Positions 49,748 to 58,964 of a stretch of DNA of 64,000 nt are shown here, piece by piece (position 1 is the stretch's first letter; every line of letters starts with the position of its first letter). A program made the translations under genes and the position numbers. The DNA lies in the NCBI RefSeq assembly GCF_014650335.1, contig NZ_BMUT01000006.1, positions 1-64,000 of the forward strand. Direction: 5' to 3'. The notes beneath the pieces were generated by a model. The model was not told the origin of the DNA, did no database searches, and saw nothing but the letters and a program-made list of their open reading frames with translations. The stretch comes from Streptomyces hiroshimensis (GTDB lineage Bacteria; Actinomycetota; Actinomycetes; Streptomycetales; Streptomycetaceae).

Positions 49748-50461
49748 TCAGCCGGCCAGGTTGACGTCCGAGCCGGTCAGCGTGATGTCCACACCGTCCT
49801 GCGTCGCCACGACCTTGTCCAGCTTGATGCCCTTCGGCAGGCCGCTGATGCGCCGGTCGAAGTCCGTCTTCTGCCGGATCGCGCGCTCCAGGCCGGGGAA
49901 GGCCTTGGCCTCCTCGGGCATCTGGTCCGCATGCACCCGGACGGTGTCGCCGTTCACGACCGTGACCGTGGAGATGACGCTGCGCTCGATGGGCAGCCCC
50001 GCGAGCTGCACCTTGCCGGTGACCTTGACCTGGCTCTTGCCGGCGGTGCCCTGGCCGCCGAAGCCGACCTTCACCGTGGGGTCGTTGGTGGCCTTGCTGA
50101 GGTCCTCGTACGACAGGTGCGCCGTGCCCGTCGCCCGGCTCGCGACGGCGGAGGTGAAGCTGCTGTCGATCTTGACGTCCTGCAGCTTGGCGTCGAAGCC
50201 CGACACCCGGATCGACTGCCCGCCCGAGCTCGCGGTCGCGCCGTCGAGCTTGACCTCGACCTCCTCCAGGGTGGAGTCGGCGATCTGTGTGAGGAACGGG
50301 AAGCCCTTGATGGAGACCTCGGGCGTGCCGGTCAGCCCCTGACTGCTGCGGATCTTCTCCGCCGCCTGCTCCTCGGCGAAGTACACCGCGAGGCGGTCGG
50401 CGCCCACGAAGAGGGCCCCCAATATCACCGCGATGATCAGGGTTATGCGTATCGCGCGCAT
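49748..50461 (-). CDS. DUF2993 (LmeA-like) lipid-binding protein
   Basis: A 237-residue exported or anchored protein: one N-terminal hydrophobic helix (RITLIIAVILGALFVGADRL), then a beta-rich DUF2993 domain containing VSIKGFPFLTQI and LPKGIKLDKV. LmeA of mycobacteria binds phospholipids in the envelope. GGAGAGA precedes the ATG. Confidence 0.88.
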   Translation of the reverse strand: MRAIRITLIIAVILGALFVGADRLAVYFAEEQAAEKIRSSQGLTGTPEVSIKGFPFLTQIADSTLEEVEVKLDGATASSGGQSIRVSGFDAKLQDVKIDSSFTSAVASRATGTAHLSYEDLSKATNDPTVKVGFGGQGTAGKSQVKVTGKVQLAGLPIERSVISTVTVVNGDTVRVHADQMPEEAKAFPGLERAIRQKTDFDRRISGLPKGIKLDKVVATQDGVDITLTGSDVNLAG

Positions 50462-50675
50462 TCGGTCTCTCCAGCTCCCCCGGGTCTCGGTCAGGCCTCT
50501 GCACTGCCCTGCAATGCCATGGAGCCTAATTCCTTCCGAGCGATCCCCGTGAGGCGCACGTGCCCCGGGTTCCTCAGGCCCCTCAGGCCCCTCAGGCCCC
50601 CGGGGGCCCGAGCCGGACGCCGTGCGCCGGCCCGGGCCCCCTTCGCCTCGCGGCCACGGAGTCACGGTTACGGAC

Positions 50676-52577
50676 TCACGGCACGGTCGTCCAGCGCTGA
50701 CGGGCGTCCTCGCTGCACGTCTCGATCGTCACGTAGCCCGTCTCCCGCGCCGGTGCCACCAGGCACGTGTGCGCGGCCTCGTTGCGGAAGCGGAGGCTGC
50801 CGTCGGCGTAGGTCTCCACCTGCCAGCGGTGGCCCGTGCCGTCGATCTTGCTGCCGCGGTCGGTGCAGCCGTGCAGCACGGAACGGTCGCCGGGACGGGG
50901 CCGCTCCTCGTTCAGGAGGTCGATGCACCTTCCGCTGCCGCTTCCCTTGAGCCGGACGAGGTTGTCGCCGCTGCCGGCGTAGCGGACGTCCCATCGCTGG
51001 CTGATGACCCCGATGTTGCGCCGACGGGTGGTCAGCGGCGTGCCGTCGCGGCCGGGCCCGCTGAAGTTGTCCAGGAAGAGGCCGTTGTACGCGCGCAGCT
51101 GGACCCGCTTTTCCTCGTCCTCCCACGCGCGCTCGTCCACTGCGCGGGAGTTGTCCCACCACTGCTGGGTGGCGCTGTCACCGCACGCGAGGGCCGAGAC
51201 CTCCCCGTTCTTCCCGCCGGTCAGGCACAGCTCCGGGTGACGGGAGTTGCGCCAGCGCAGCGGGCCGCCGGGCGTGCCCGTCTCCTCGGGGCGCCACTGG
51301 GCCCCGGGCGCCTCGCACGGCAGCATGACGACGGACAGCGGGAGGAACGGGTTGATGCCGGGGCACAGTCCGCCGGCGGCGAGTGCGGCGCGGGCGCCGG
51401 ACGCGCCTGTGGGGCTGTTGCCGCGGGCGAAGCTGTACCAGTGTCCCTGCACGGTGTTCATACGGAACCGCTGACGGAGGTTGTACCGCTGCCGGCCGGT
51501 GGTCACCCGGTTCCCGGCGGTGTCCGGAGCCTCCAGGACCTGCCCGGTCGCGGCGTTCTCCAGGGCGGTGGAGAAGTTGTGCACCTGCCCGTCGGGTGCG
51601 GCCGGTACGGGGGTGGGAGCCGGTTCGAACTGGACGGGGTAGTGGTCCGAGCCGCGTCCCGCGGGGATGCCCGCGTTGAAGCGGGGCGTGCCGTGCGTGA
51701 TGGCGTAGTCGAGTTCGCCGCCCCGCTGGTGGGTGGAGCGGCCGGTCCGGGCCAGTTGCTCGTCGGGCCGCAGGTGGAGGGTCTGCTCCCGGGCCTGACG
51801 GTCGGTGCGGTTGCGGATGTCGAGGTTGAAGTCGCCGACCATGACCCAGTTCTCGCCGGCCCGGGTGGCGGCGCGGATCCGCCTGAGCAGGGGGGCGACG
51901 TCGCTGCCGCGCGCGTGGACGTTGTAGTAGACGGTGTTGCCGAACCGTACGCCGAGGGCGCGGCGGTAGCGGTATTCGCTGCGGGGCTCGTCCCGGTTGT
52001 ACAGCGGGTTCTCGATGACGCGGACCTCGTCCGCGCGGGCGTGGGTGACCACTGCCAGGTTGACCCGGCCGCCTACCCAGCGGTCCCGCCCCGTGGTGCT
52101 GTCGCGCCGCGGATCGGTCTGGAGGAAGTACACGTGGCGGCGGTGGTGGCGGTACTCCCACTGGGTGTGGTTCACGGAGCCCGGCAGGCCCGCCGGGAAC
52201 GGGCCGGGGATGGGGATCGACTCACCGGTGCCGCGGGACTGGTGCGGTTCGGCGGGGGGTCCGCTGCCGACCTCCTGGAGTGCGACGACCTCGTGATGCA
52301 TCGTCAGCGGGCCGACCTCGCCGCCCCAGCGCAGCCCGTGGTCGGAGCCCTGCATGTTGTAGGTGGCGAACGGGCGGTTGCCGCCGGGCGCCGAACGCGC
52401 CGACCGGTCGGCCGCCTGCGCAGTGGAGCCGCCCGGTCCGGGGGCGGCGCCGACCAGCAGCCCGGCCGCCAGCAGGGCGGAGGTGAGGGCCGCCGTCAGC
52501 CGCGATCCGCGAGGGCCGCGCGATCCGCGGGGTCCGGGGCGGGTCTTGGCGTGCGGCGGTGGTAACGGTAAACGCAT
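50676..52577 (-). CDS. secreted CdtB-like nuclease fused to ricin-type lectin repeats
   Basis: A 633-residue exported protein. A signal peptide (about 1-56) is followed by a DNase I-fold domain (about 66-318) that resembles cytolethal distending toxin subunit B: TYNMQGS, ALQEVGSG, VYYNVHARG, WVMVGDFNLDI and GSDHYPV. All expected catalytic residues are seen (Asn74, Glu102, His221, Asp249, Asn251, Asp311, His312). The rest (about 330-633) holds beta-trefoil repeats with paired Cys and QQWWDN / QRWDVRY / HRWQVET / QRWTTVP. AAGGAGA precedes the ATG. Possible roles are DNA scavenging or a toxin aimed at other organisms. Confidence 0.85.
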   Translation of the reverse strand: MRLPLPPPHAKTRPGPRGSRGPRGSRLTAALTSALLAAGLLVGAAPGPGGSTAQAADRSARSAPGGNRPFATYNMQGSDHGLRWGGEVGPLTMHHEVVALQEVGSGPPAEPHQSRGTGESIPIPGPFPAGLPGSVNHTQWEYRHHRRHVYFLQTDPRRDSTTGRDRWVGGRVNLAVVTHARADEVRVIENPLYNRDEPRSEYRYRRALGVRFGNTVYYNVHARGSDVAPLLRRIRAATRAGENWVMVGDFNLDIRNRTDRQAREQTLHLRPDEQLARTGRSTHQRGGELDYAITHGTPRFNAGIPAGRGSDHYPVQFEPAPTPVPAAPDGQVHNFSTALENAATGQVLEAPDTAGNRVTTGRQRYNLRQRFRMNTVQGHWYSFARGNSPTGASGARAALAAGGLCPGINPFLPLSVVMLPCEAPGAQWRPEETGTPGGPLRWRNSRHPELCLTGGKNGEVSALACGDSATQQWWDNSRAVDERAWEDEEKRVQLRAYNGLFLDNFSGPGRDGTPLTTRRRNIGVISQRWDVRYAGSGDNLVRLKGSGSGRCIDLLNEERPRPGDRSVLHGCTDRGSKIDGTGHRWQVETYADGSLRFRNEAAHTCLVAPARETGYVTIETCSEDARQRWTTVP

Positions 52578-52753
52578 CGTGTCTCCTTACGGAGCGATCA
52601 GGTACGAATCGATCGGGTACGAACAACCGCAGGAACGATCCGTTCACCTTTTGACGGTTCGCGTCAAGAGCCCCTCATGAACCACACGCCCACCACGGGC
52701 GGGAGTTCCGGCCACCTGCTTCGTGCGTCCTGTTTCCTGCTTGCAGAAAGCAC

Positions 52754-52786
52754 GAAGGCGGCCTGTTCGATGAACAGACCGCCTTC
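52754..52786 (-). terminator. terminator after the Q-rich membrane protein gene
   Basis: GAAGGCGG and CTGTTC pair with GAACAG and CCGCCTTC around a three-base loop with one mismatch, 17 bp past the stop of the leftward gene. Confidence 0.75.
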
Positions 52787-52803
52787 CCTGTGCAGGTGCC
52801 GGA

Positions 52804-54195
52804 TCAGCCCAGGACGCGTCCGAGTACGTAGACCGCCGGAGCCGCGACGGCCAGCGGCAGGGCGACGCCCGCCGTCATGTGGACGAACCGCGACGGGTAG
52901 TCGTAGCTCGCCACGCGCAGGCCGATCAGGGCGCAGGCGCCCGCGGCGAGGCCCAGCAGGGCGGCGGAGGTGCCCAGGTCCGTCAGGCCGCCCGTGGCGA
53001 GACCTGCGCCCGCGGCCGCGAGCAGCGCCACGACGGGCGCGGCGAGCGACGGCAGCGGCAGCGCCCGGGCCAGGACGGCCGCGGCCACGGCCGCCGCACC
53101 GACCACGACGGCGTCCGAGGAGGCCGCCAGGTGCCCGGCCGCGAGGACCGTGACGGCCGACGAGGCGGCGGCCGCCGTCAGCCCGTACAGCCGCTCGTCC
53201 GGCGAGGCGTGGCTGCGCAGCTGCAGGACGATGACCAGCAGGATCCACACGCCGAGCGTGCCGATGACGACGGTCGGCGCCTGCAGCGAGTCCGTGGCCA
53301 GCATCCCGATGTCGGCGGCCACGCCGCCCAGGAACGCCAGCGCGATGCCCTGCCGGGCGGGCCACATGCCGTTCAGCCGGAACCAGCCCGCCGCCGTCAC
53401 GGCCTGCAGCAGCACCAGCGGCACCGCCAGCGCGAACTGGCCGAGCGGCGCGGTGAGCGCCAGCAGCGCGGCGAGCGCCGTCGTGATCAGGGCGGGCTTG
53501 AGGCCCGGCGAGAGGATCTGCGCGCGGCCCTCGGCCTTCGCCTTCTCCGCGGCCGTCATCGGACGGTCGGCTGCCTCGCCCGGCACGGGCTCGCGCACCG
53601 GCTCCGGCACCCGGCCCGGCTCGTGCGGAACGGGCACGGCCCCGGAGGCCGGGCCGGAGACGACGCCCGCGGGGCGCTCCTCGGGAAGCGCGTGACGGCC
53701 GGCGGCGTACGGCTCGGCGGGCTGCTGGGGGAGCGGGCCGCCGGGCCACGACGCGTCGTAGGCGTGGTCCTCGGCGGGCGGCACCGGCTGCTGCCACGTG
53801 CCCGTGTCCCACGTCGGCGTCTGCCAGGTCTGCGTGACCGGCTCCTCCTGCTGCGCGGAGTAGCCCTGGCCGCCGTTGGTCGGCCACTGGTACTGCTGCG
53901 GTTGCTGCTGATGCTGCTGCTGATGCGGGTGCTGCGGGTGCTGCGGGTGCTGCGGCTGCTGTACCTGCTGGGCGTACGGGTCGTAGGAGTCGTACGTCTC
54001 GCCGTACGCCCCCTGCCCCTGCTGGTGCCGTGCCTGCTGCTGCGCCTGCTGCTGTGCGTGCTGCTGGTCGTACGAGCCGTAGGCCCCGCCCTGGTCGTAG
54101 GACTGTGCGTCATAGCGCCGGGTGCGGGCGTCGTACGGGTCGTGCGGGTCGTACGGGTCCTGCGGATCGTACGTATGGTGCGGCTGATTGCTCAT
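52804..54195 (-). CDS. polytopic membrane protein with Gln/Tyr-rich N-terminus
   Basis: A 463-residue protein. The first 170 residues are a disordered Tyr/Asp/Gln/His/Pro-rich region (YDPQDPYDPHDPYD and long Gln runs). After a charged segment come about nine or ten hydrophobic helices without a recognisable transporter motif. It starts 10 bp after the ThiS/MoaD-like gene, so they share a transcript. The repeat-rich N-terminus could mediate condensation or protein contacts (inference). Confidence 0.8.
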   Translation of the reverse strand: MSNQPHHTYDPQDPYDPHDPYDARTRRYDAQSYDQGGAYGSYDQQHAQQQAQQQARHQQGQGAYGETYDSYDPYAQQVQQPQHPQHPQHPHQQQHQQQPQQYQWPTNGGQGYSAQQEEPVTQTWQTPTWDTGTWQQPVPPAEDHAYDASWPGGPLPQQPAEPYAAGRHALPEERPAGVVSGPASGAVPVPHEPGRVPEPVREPVPGEAADRPMTAAEKAKAEGRAQILSPGLKPALITTALAALLALTAPLGQFALAVPLVLLQAVTAAGWFRLNGMWPARQGIALAFLGGVAADIGMLATDSLQAPTVVIGTLGVWILLVIVLQLRSHASPDERLYGLTAAAASSAVTVLAAGHLAASSDAVVVGAAAVAAAVLARALPLPSLAAPVVALLAAAGAGLATGGLTDLGTSAALLGLAAGACALIGLRVASYDYPSRFVHMTAGVALPLAVAAPAVYVLGRVLG

Positions 54196-54205
54196 GCTGC
54201 CGGGG

Positions 54206-54520
54206 TCACCCTCCTGCGAAGGGCGGGAGCACCTCGACGGTGCCGCCCTCGGCCAGTTGGACCGATGCGTGGTCGCGGGTGCCGACCGGGGCGCCGTCCA
54301 CCAGGAACGAACAGCGCACCAGCACCCGGGCGAACTCGGGGGATCCCGCGTGCCGCCGGCGGGCCGCATCCAGCGCCTCCGCGAGCGTCCGCGCCGCGTA
54401 CGGCTCCTCGGCCGTACCGGTGGCGGCCTTCGCCGCGGCCCAGTACCGCATGGTGCCCACCGGTCCCGGCTGCGCCGGCAGGGCCGGTTTCACCGGGTGT
54501 GCCGGTTCTGTCGTCGCCAC
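54206..54520 (-). CDS. MoaD/ThiS family sulfur-carrier protein
   Basis: A 104-residue ubiquitin-like protein ending in the Gly-Gly needed for adenylation and thiocarboxylation (EVLPPFAGG). It has MRYWAAAKAATG at the start of the fold. The GTG at 54520 has GAAAGGGG upstream. It resembles MoaD more than ThiS. The nearby rhodanese could supply sulfur (inference). Confidence 0.88.
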   Translation of the reverse strand: MATTEPAHPVKPALPAQPGPVGTMRYWAAAKAATGTAEEPYAARTLAEALDAARRRHAGSPEFARVLVRCSFLVDGAPVGTRDHASVQLAEGGTVEVLPPFAGG

Positions 54521-54635
54521 GGCGACCCCTTTCCTTCTTCTGCCGCCTCCCATGATGACGGGTGCGGGGCGAGGGGCCGCCCGCCGCCGTAAATACGGAG
54601 GCCGCACGGCGAGGCGCTCGCTTACCCTGCCCAGT

Positions 54636-56372
54636 GTGCTGGTCCGACTATCACGGGCGTATCTGAAGCCCTACTCCTCCTCGATCGCGCTGATCGTGCT
54701 CCTGCAGCTCGTCCAGACGCTTGCCACGCTCTACCTACCCTCGCTCAACGCCGACATCGTCGACAACGGTGTCGTCAAGGGCGACACCGGCTACATCCTC
54801 GCCCTCGGCGGCGGGATGCTCGCGGTCACCCTCGTCCAGATCGTCTGCGCGATCGGCGCGGTCTACTACGGGGCCCGTACCGCCATGGCGGTCGGGCGCG
54901 ACCTGCGCGCGGCCGTCTTCGACCGCGTGCAGTCCTTCTCCGCGCGCGAGATGGGGCACTTCGGTGCGCCCTCCCTGATCACCCGTACCACCAACGACGT
55001 CCAGCAGATCCAGCTGCTGGTCCTGATGGCGTTCACGCTGATGGTCTCCGCGCCCATCATGTGCGTGGGCGGCATCCTGATGGCACTCGAACAGGACGTG
55101 CCGCTGTCCGCCCTGCTGCTCGTGATCGTCCCCGTCCTCGGCGTGATCGTCTCGCTGATCATCTGGCGGATGCGACCGATTTTCCGCGGGGTGCAGGACA
55201 AGATCGACACCGTCAACCGGGTCCTGCGCGAGCAGATCACCGGCATCCGCGTCATCCGGGCCTTCGTGCGGGACAAGCACGAGCGGGAACGTTTCGACGG
55301 CGCGAACGCCGCGCTGATGGACGTCTCCCTCAAGGCCGGCCGGCTGATGTCGCTGATGTTCCCGTCCGTGATGCTGGTCGTGAACCTCTCCTCCATCGCC
55401 GTCCTGTGGTTCGGCGGCCACCGCATCGAGAGCGGCGAGATGGAGATCGGCGCGCTGACGGCGTTCCTCAGCTATCTCATGCAGATCCTGATGGCCGTCA
55501 TGATGGCCACCTTCATGTTCATGATGGTGCCGCGCGCGGAGGTCTGCGCCGAGCGCGTCCAGGAGGTGCTGGCCACCGACTCCAGCGTGGTGCCCCCGGC
55601 GAGCCCGGTCACCGAGCTGCGCAGCGGCGGCGGCCACCTGGAGCTCGACGGCGTGGAGTTCCGCTACCCCGGCGCGGAGGAGCCCGTCCTGCGGGACGTC
55701 TCGCTCGCCGCCCGGCCCGGCGAGATCACGGCCGTCATCGGCTCGACGGGCAGCGGGAAGTCCACGCTGCTCGGCCTGATCCCGCGGCTGTTCGACGCGA
55801 CCGCCGGCACGGTGCGGGTGGGCGGCGTCGACGTCCGCGAGCTCGACCCCGTCCGCTCCTCCGAGGCCATCGGCCTCGTGCCGCAGAAGCCGTACCTCTT
55901 CACCGGCACCGTGGCCTCCAACCTGCGCTACGGGCGCCCCGAGGCGAGTGACGAGGAGCTGTGGGAGGCGCTGGAGACGGCGCAGGCCCGCGACTTCGTC
56001 GCGAGCATGGAGGGCGGCCTGGAGGCGCCGATCGCCCAGGGCGGCACGAACGTCTCCGGCGGGCAGCGCCAGCGCCTCGCCATCGCCCGCGCCCTGGTCC
56101 GCAAGCCGGACATCTATCTCTTCGACGACTCCTTCTCGGCTCTCGACTACGCCACCGACGCCCGGCTGCGGGCCGCGCTGGCCCGCGAGACCGGGGACGC
56201 GACCGTCGTCATCGTCGCCCAGCGCGTGTCCACGATCCGCGACGCCGACCGCATCGTCGTCCTGGACGAGGGCCGCGTCGTCGGCACCGGCACCCACACC
56301 GAGCTGATGGCCGGCAACGAGACCTACCGGGAGATCGTGCTCTCCCAGCTCACCGAGGAGGAGGCGGCGTGA
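54636..56372 (+). CDS. ABC exporter subunit with degenerate catalytic site
   Basis: A 578-residue half-transporter: six membrane helices (about 15-300), then an ATPase domain. Walker A is GSTGSGKST and the signature is VSGGQRQRL. The Walker B catalytic Glu is replaced by Asp (YLFDDSFSALD) and the switch His by Gln (VAQRVST), as in the degenerate half of heterodimeric exporters. No ribosome site precedes the GTG; TACCCT seven bases upstream suggests a leaderless transcript. It overlaps the next gene by four bases. Confidence 0.92.
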   Translation: MLVRLSRAYLKPYSSSIALIVLLQLVQTLATLYLPSLNADIVDNGVVKGDTGYILALGGGMLAVTLVQIVCAIGAVYYGARTAMAVGRDLRAAVFDRVQSFSAREMGHFGAPSLITRTTNDVQQIQLLVLMAFTLMVSAPIMCVGGILMALEQDVPLSALLLVIVPVLGVIVSLIIWRMRPIFRGVQDKIDTVNRVLREQITGIRVIRAFVRDKHERERFDGANAALMDVSLKAGRLMSLMFPSVMLVVNLSSIAVLWFGGHRIESGEMEIGALTAFLSYLMQILMAVMMATFMFMMVPRAEVCAERVQEVLATDSSVVPPASPVTELRSGGGHLELDGVEFRYPGAEEPVLRDVSLAARPGEITAVIGSTGSGKSTLLGLIPRLFDATAGTVRVGGVDVRELDPVRSSEAIGLVPQKPYLFTGTVASNLRYGRPEASDEELWEALETAQARDFVASMEGGLEAPIAQGGTNVSGGQRQRLAIARALVRKPDIYLFDDSFSALDYATDARLRAALARETGDATVVIVAQRVSTIRDADRIVVLDEGRVVGTGTHTELMAGNETYREIVLSQLTEEEAA

Positions 56373-58456
56373 CGACCCCGGAGAAACCGGCTTCCCCGGG
56401 CGGGGACAAGGCCGCGGAAGGCAAGAACGCAGAAGGCAAGAGCGCAGGGGCCGCGGCGGGCAAGGGCGCCGGGGCCGCGGAGGGAAAGGGCGCCGGGGGA
56501 CCGGCCGCCCCCGCCCGCCGCGGACCCGCCCCCGCCACCGGCATCGCCCGCTTCATGGGCGGCCAGCCCACCGAGCGGTCCATGGACTTCGCAGGGTCGA
56601 GCAAGAGGCTGCTGGGCACCCTCAGGCCCGAGCGGGCCCTGATCACCGTCGCCCTCGTCCTGTGCGTGGCGAGCGTCGCGCTGTCCGTCCTCGGCCCGAA
56701 GATCCTCGGCCGGGCCACCGACCTGATCTTCGCGGGCGTCATCGGGAACAAGTTCCCCGATGGCATCAGCAAGGCCCAGGCCGTCGAGCAGATGCGCAAG
56801 CAGGGCGACGGCACCGTCGCCGACCTGCTGGGCTCGGTCGACTTCACGCCCGGCCAGGGCATCGACTTCGACGCCGTGGGCGAGGTGCTGGGCTGGGTCC
56901 TGCTGATCTACGTCGGCGCGTCCCTGTTCGGCCTCGTCCAGGCGCGGATAGCCACCACCGTCGTCCAGCGCGCCGTCTTCCGGCTGCGCCGGCAGGTCGA
57001 GGAGAAGCTCGGCCGGCTGCCGCTGAGCTACTTCGACCGGCAGGCGCGCGGCGAGGTGCTCTCCCGCGCCACCAACGACATCGACAACATCGCGCAGACC
57101 CTCCAGCAGACCATGAGCCAGATCGTCACCTCGCTGCTGACGATCGCCGGCGTGCTGGCCGTGATGTTCTGGATCTCCTGGCTGCTCGCCCTGGTGGCCC
57201 TGGTCACCGTCCCGGTGTCCGTGGTCGTCGCCACGAAGATCGGCAAGCGGGCGCAGCCGCAATTCGTCGCCCAGTGGAAGACCACCGGCAAGCTCAACGC
57301 CCACATCGAGGAGATATACACCGGGCACGCGCTGGTCAAGGTCTTCGGCCGCGAGAAGGAGTCCGCGGAGATCTTCCGCAAGGAGAACGAGGACCTCTTC
57401 CAGGCCGGCTTCAGGGCCCAGTTCATCTCGGGCGTCATCCAGCCCGCGATGATGTTCATCGGCAACCTGAACTACGTGCTGGTCGCCGTCGTCGGCGGGC
57501 TGCGGGTCGCCTCCGGCGCGCTGTCCATCGGTGACGTGCAGGCGTTCGTGCAGTACTCGCGCCAGTTCAGCCAGCCGCTCACCCAGGTGGCCTCCATGGC
57601 CAGCCTCGTGCAGTCCGGCGTCGCCTCCGCCGAGCGGGTCTTCGAGCTGCTCGACGCCGAGGAGCAGTCCGCGGACGCGGCGGACGCGCCCAAGCCGGGC
57701 CGCGTGCGCGGCGAGGTGGCCTTCGAGGAGGTCTCCTTCCGCTACGAGGCCGACAAGCCGCTCATCGACGGGCTGTCGCTGACCGTCCGGCCGGGCCAGA
57801 CCGTCGCCATCGTCGGCCCGACCGGCGCCGGCAAGACCACGCTGGTCAACCTGCTGATGCGGTTCTACGAGGTGGGCGGCGGCCGCATCACCCTCGACGG
57901 GATCGACATCGCCGCCATGTCGCGCGAGGAGCTGCGCTCCCACATCGGCATGGTCCTGCAGGACACCTGGCTCTTCGGCGGCACGATCGCGGAGAACATC
58001 GCCTACGGGGCGCCCGAGGGCACCTCGATGGACAAGATCGTCGAGGCGGCGCGCGCCACGCACGTCGACCGCTTCGTGCGCACGCTGCCGGACGGCTACG
58101 ACACCGTCATCGACGACGAGGGCTCCAACGTCAGCGTCGGCGAGAAGCAGCTGATCACCATCGCCCGGGCGTTCCTGGCCGAGCCGGAGATCCTCGTCCT
58201 GGACGAGGCGACGAGCTCCGTCGACACCCGTACGGAGGTGCTCATCCAGCAGGCGATGGGCCGGCTGCGCACGGGGCGCACGAGCTTCGTGATCGCGCAC
58301 CGGCTCTCCACGATCCGCGACGCGGACGTCATCCTCGTGATGGAGTCCGGCCGCATCGTGGAGCAGGGCACGCACGACGGCCTGCTGGCGGCGGGCGGCG
58401 CGTACGCGCGCCTGTACGAGGCGCAATTCGCGGAGCCGGTCGCCGAGCAGGCGTAA
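56369..58456 (+). CDS. ABC exporter subunit, catalytically complete half
   Basis: A 695-residue half-transporter and partner of the preceding one. A Lys/Gly/Ala-rich cytoplasmic N-terminus (about 65 residues) is followed by six helices and an ATPase domain with GPTGAGKTT, VSVGEKQLI, LVLDEATSSVD and IAHRLSTI. The catalytic Glu and His are intact. A 40-residue insert between the first two helices faces outside. The pair likely exports a drug, lipid or peptide; the substrate is unknown. Confidence 0.93.
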   Translation: MTTPEKPASPGGDKAAEGKNAEGKSAGAAAGKGAGAAEGKGAGGPAAPARRGPAPATGIARFMGGQPTERSMDFAGSSKRLLGTLRPERALITVALVLCVASVALSVLGPKILGRATDLIFAGVIGNKFPDGISKAQAVEQMRKQGDGTVADLLGSVDFTPGQGIDFDAVGEVLGWVLLIYVGASLFGLVQARIATTVVQRAVFRLRRQVEEKLGRLPLSYFDRQARGEVLSRATNDIDNIAQTLQQTMSQIVTSLLTIAGVLAVMFWISWLLALVALVTVPVSVVVATKIGKRAQPQFVAQWKTTGKLNAHIEEIYTGHALVKVFGREKESAEIFRKENEDLFQAGFRAQFISGVIQPAMMFIGNLNYVLVAVVGGLRVASGALSIGDVQAFVQYSRQFSQPLTQVASMASLVQSGVASAERVFELLDAEEQSADAADAPKPGRVRGEVAFEEVSFRYEADKPLIDGLSLTVRPGQTVAIVGPTGAGKTTLVNLLMRFYEVGGGRITLDGIDIAAMSREELRSHIGMVLQDTWLFGGTIAENIAYGAPEGTSMDKIVEAARATHVDRFVRTLPDGYDTVIDDEGSNVSVGEKQLITIARAFLAEPEILVLDEATSSVDTRTEVLIQQAMGRLRTGRTSFVIAHRLSTIRDADVILVMESGRIVEQGTHDGLLAAGGAYARLYEAQFAEPVAEQA

Positions 58457-58464
58457 CGCCGTGT

Positions 58465-58491
58465 CGGCGCGGGCGCCTGTGCCCGCGCCGG
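58465..58491 (+). terminator. terminator after the ABC exporter genes
   Basis: GGCGCGGGCG pairs with TGCCCGCGCC, allowing a U-G pair at the loop end, nine bases after the stop. Confidence 0.75.
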
Positions 58492-58499
58492 CAGGCGCG

Positions 58500-58964
58500 T
58501 TTCCGCCGCGGCGGTGCGCAGCGAGCAGCCACTGGGTGGCGGTCCGGCGGTCCGGCGGTGCCGGTGGCTGCCGATTCCGCCGGACCCTCGCCGCGGTGGT
58601 GGCGCGCCGCGGCGGCGGTTCGGAGAGACCGGCCTCTCCACTGCGGTCCGCCGCAGGCCGTGTTCTTCCGCTGCGGCGGCGCAGCCACTGCGTGGCGGTC
58701 CGGCCGTCCGGCCGTCCGGCGGTGCCGGTGGCTGTCGATTCCGCCGGCCCCTCGCCGCGGTGGTGGCGCGCCTCGGCGGCGGTTCTGAGAAGCCGGGCTT
58801 CTCGGAGTCTTGCCGCCGCGGCGGCGCGCCACCACGAACCCGGCTGACCGGCGGTGCCGGACCGGCCGCATGCCGGCGGTTTCGAGGGGCGGAGCCCCTC
58901 GATCTCTTGTCGCCGCGGCGGCGCGCAACCACGACGCGGGAACCCGGCGGTGCCGGACTCGCCG
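58500..58964. repeat. cluster of extragenic repeats
   Basis: A segment of about 105 bp (58527-58627) recurs at 58680-58795 with about 90% identity. Both end in GTGGTGGCGCGCC, whose inverted form lies in CCGCCGCGGCGGCGCGCC at 58812-58829 and again near 58912. GAGGGGCGGAGCCCCTC (58884-58900) is a hairpin followed by T-rich sequence and may end the hydrolase transcript from the other side. No gene is seen in these bases. Confidence 0.8.
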
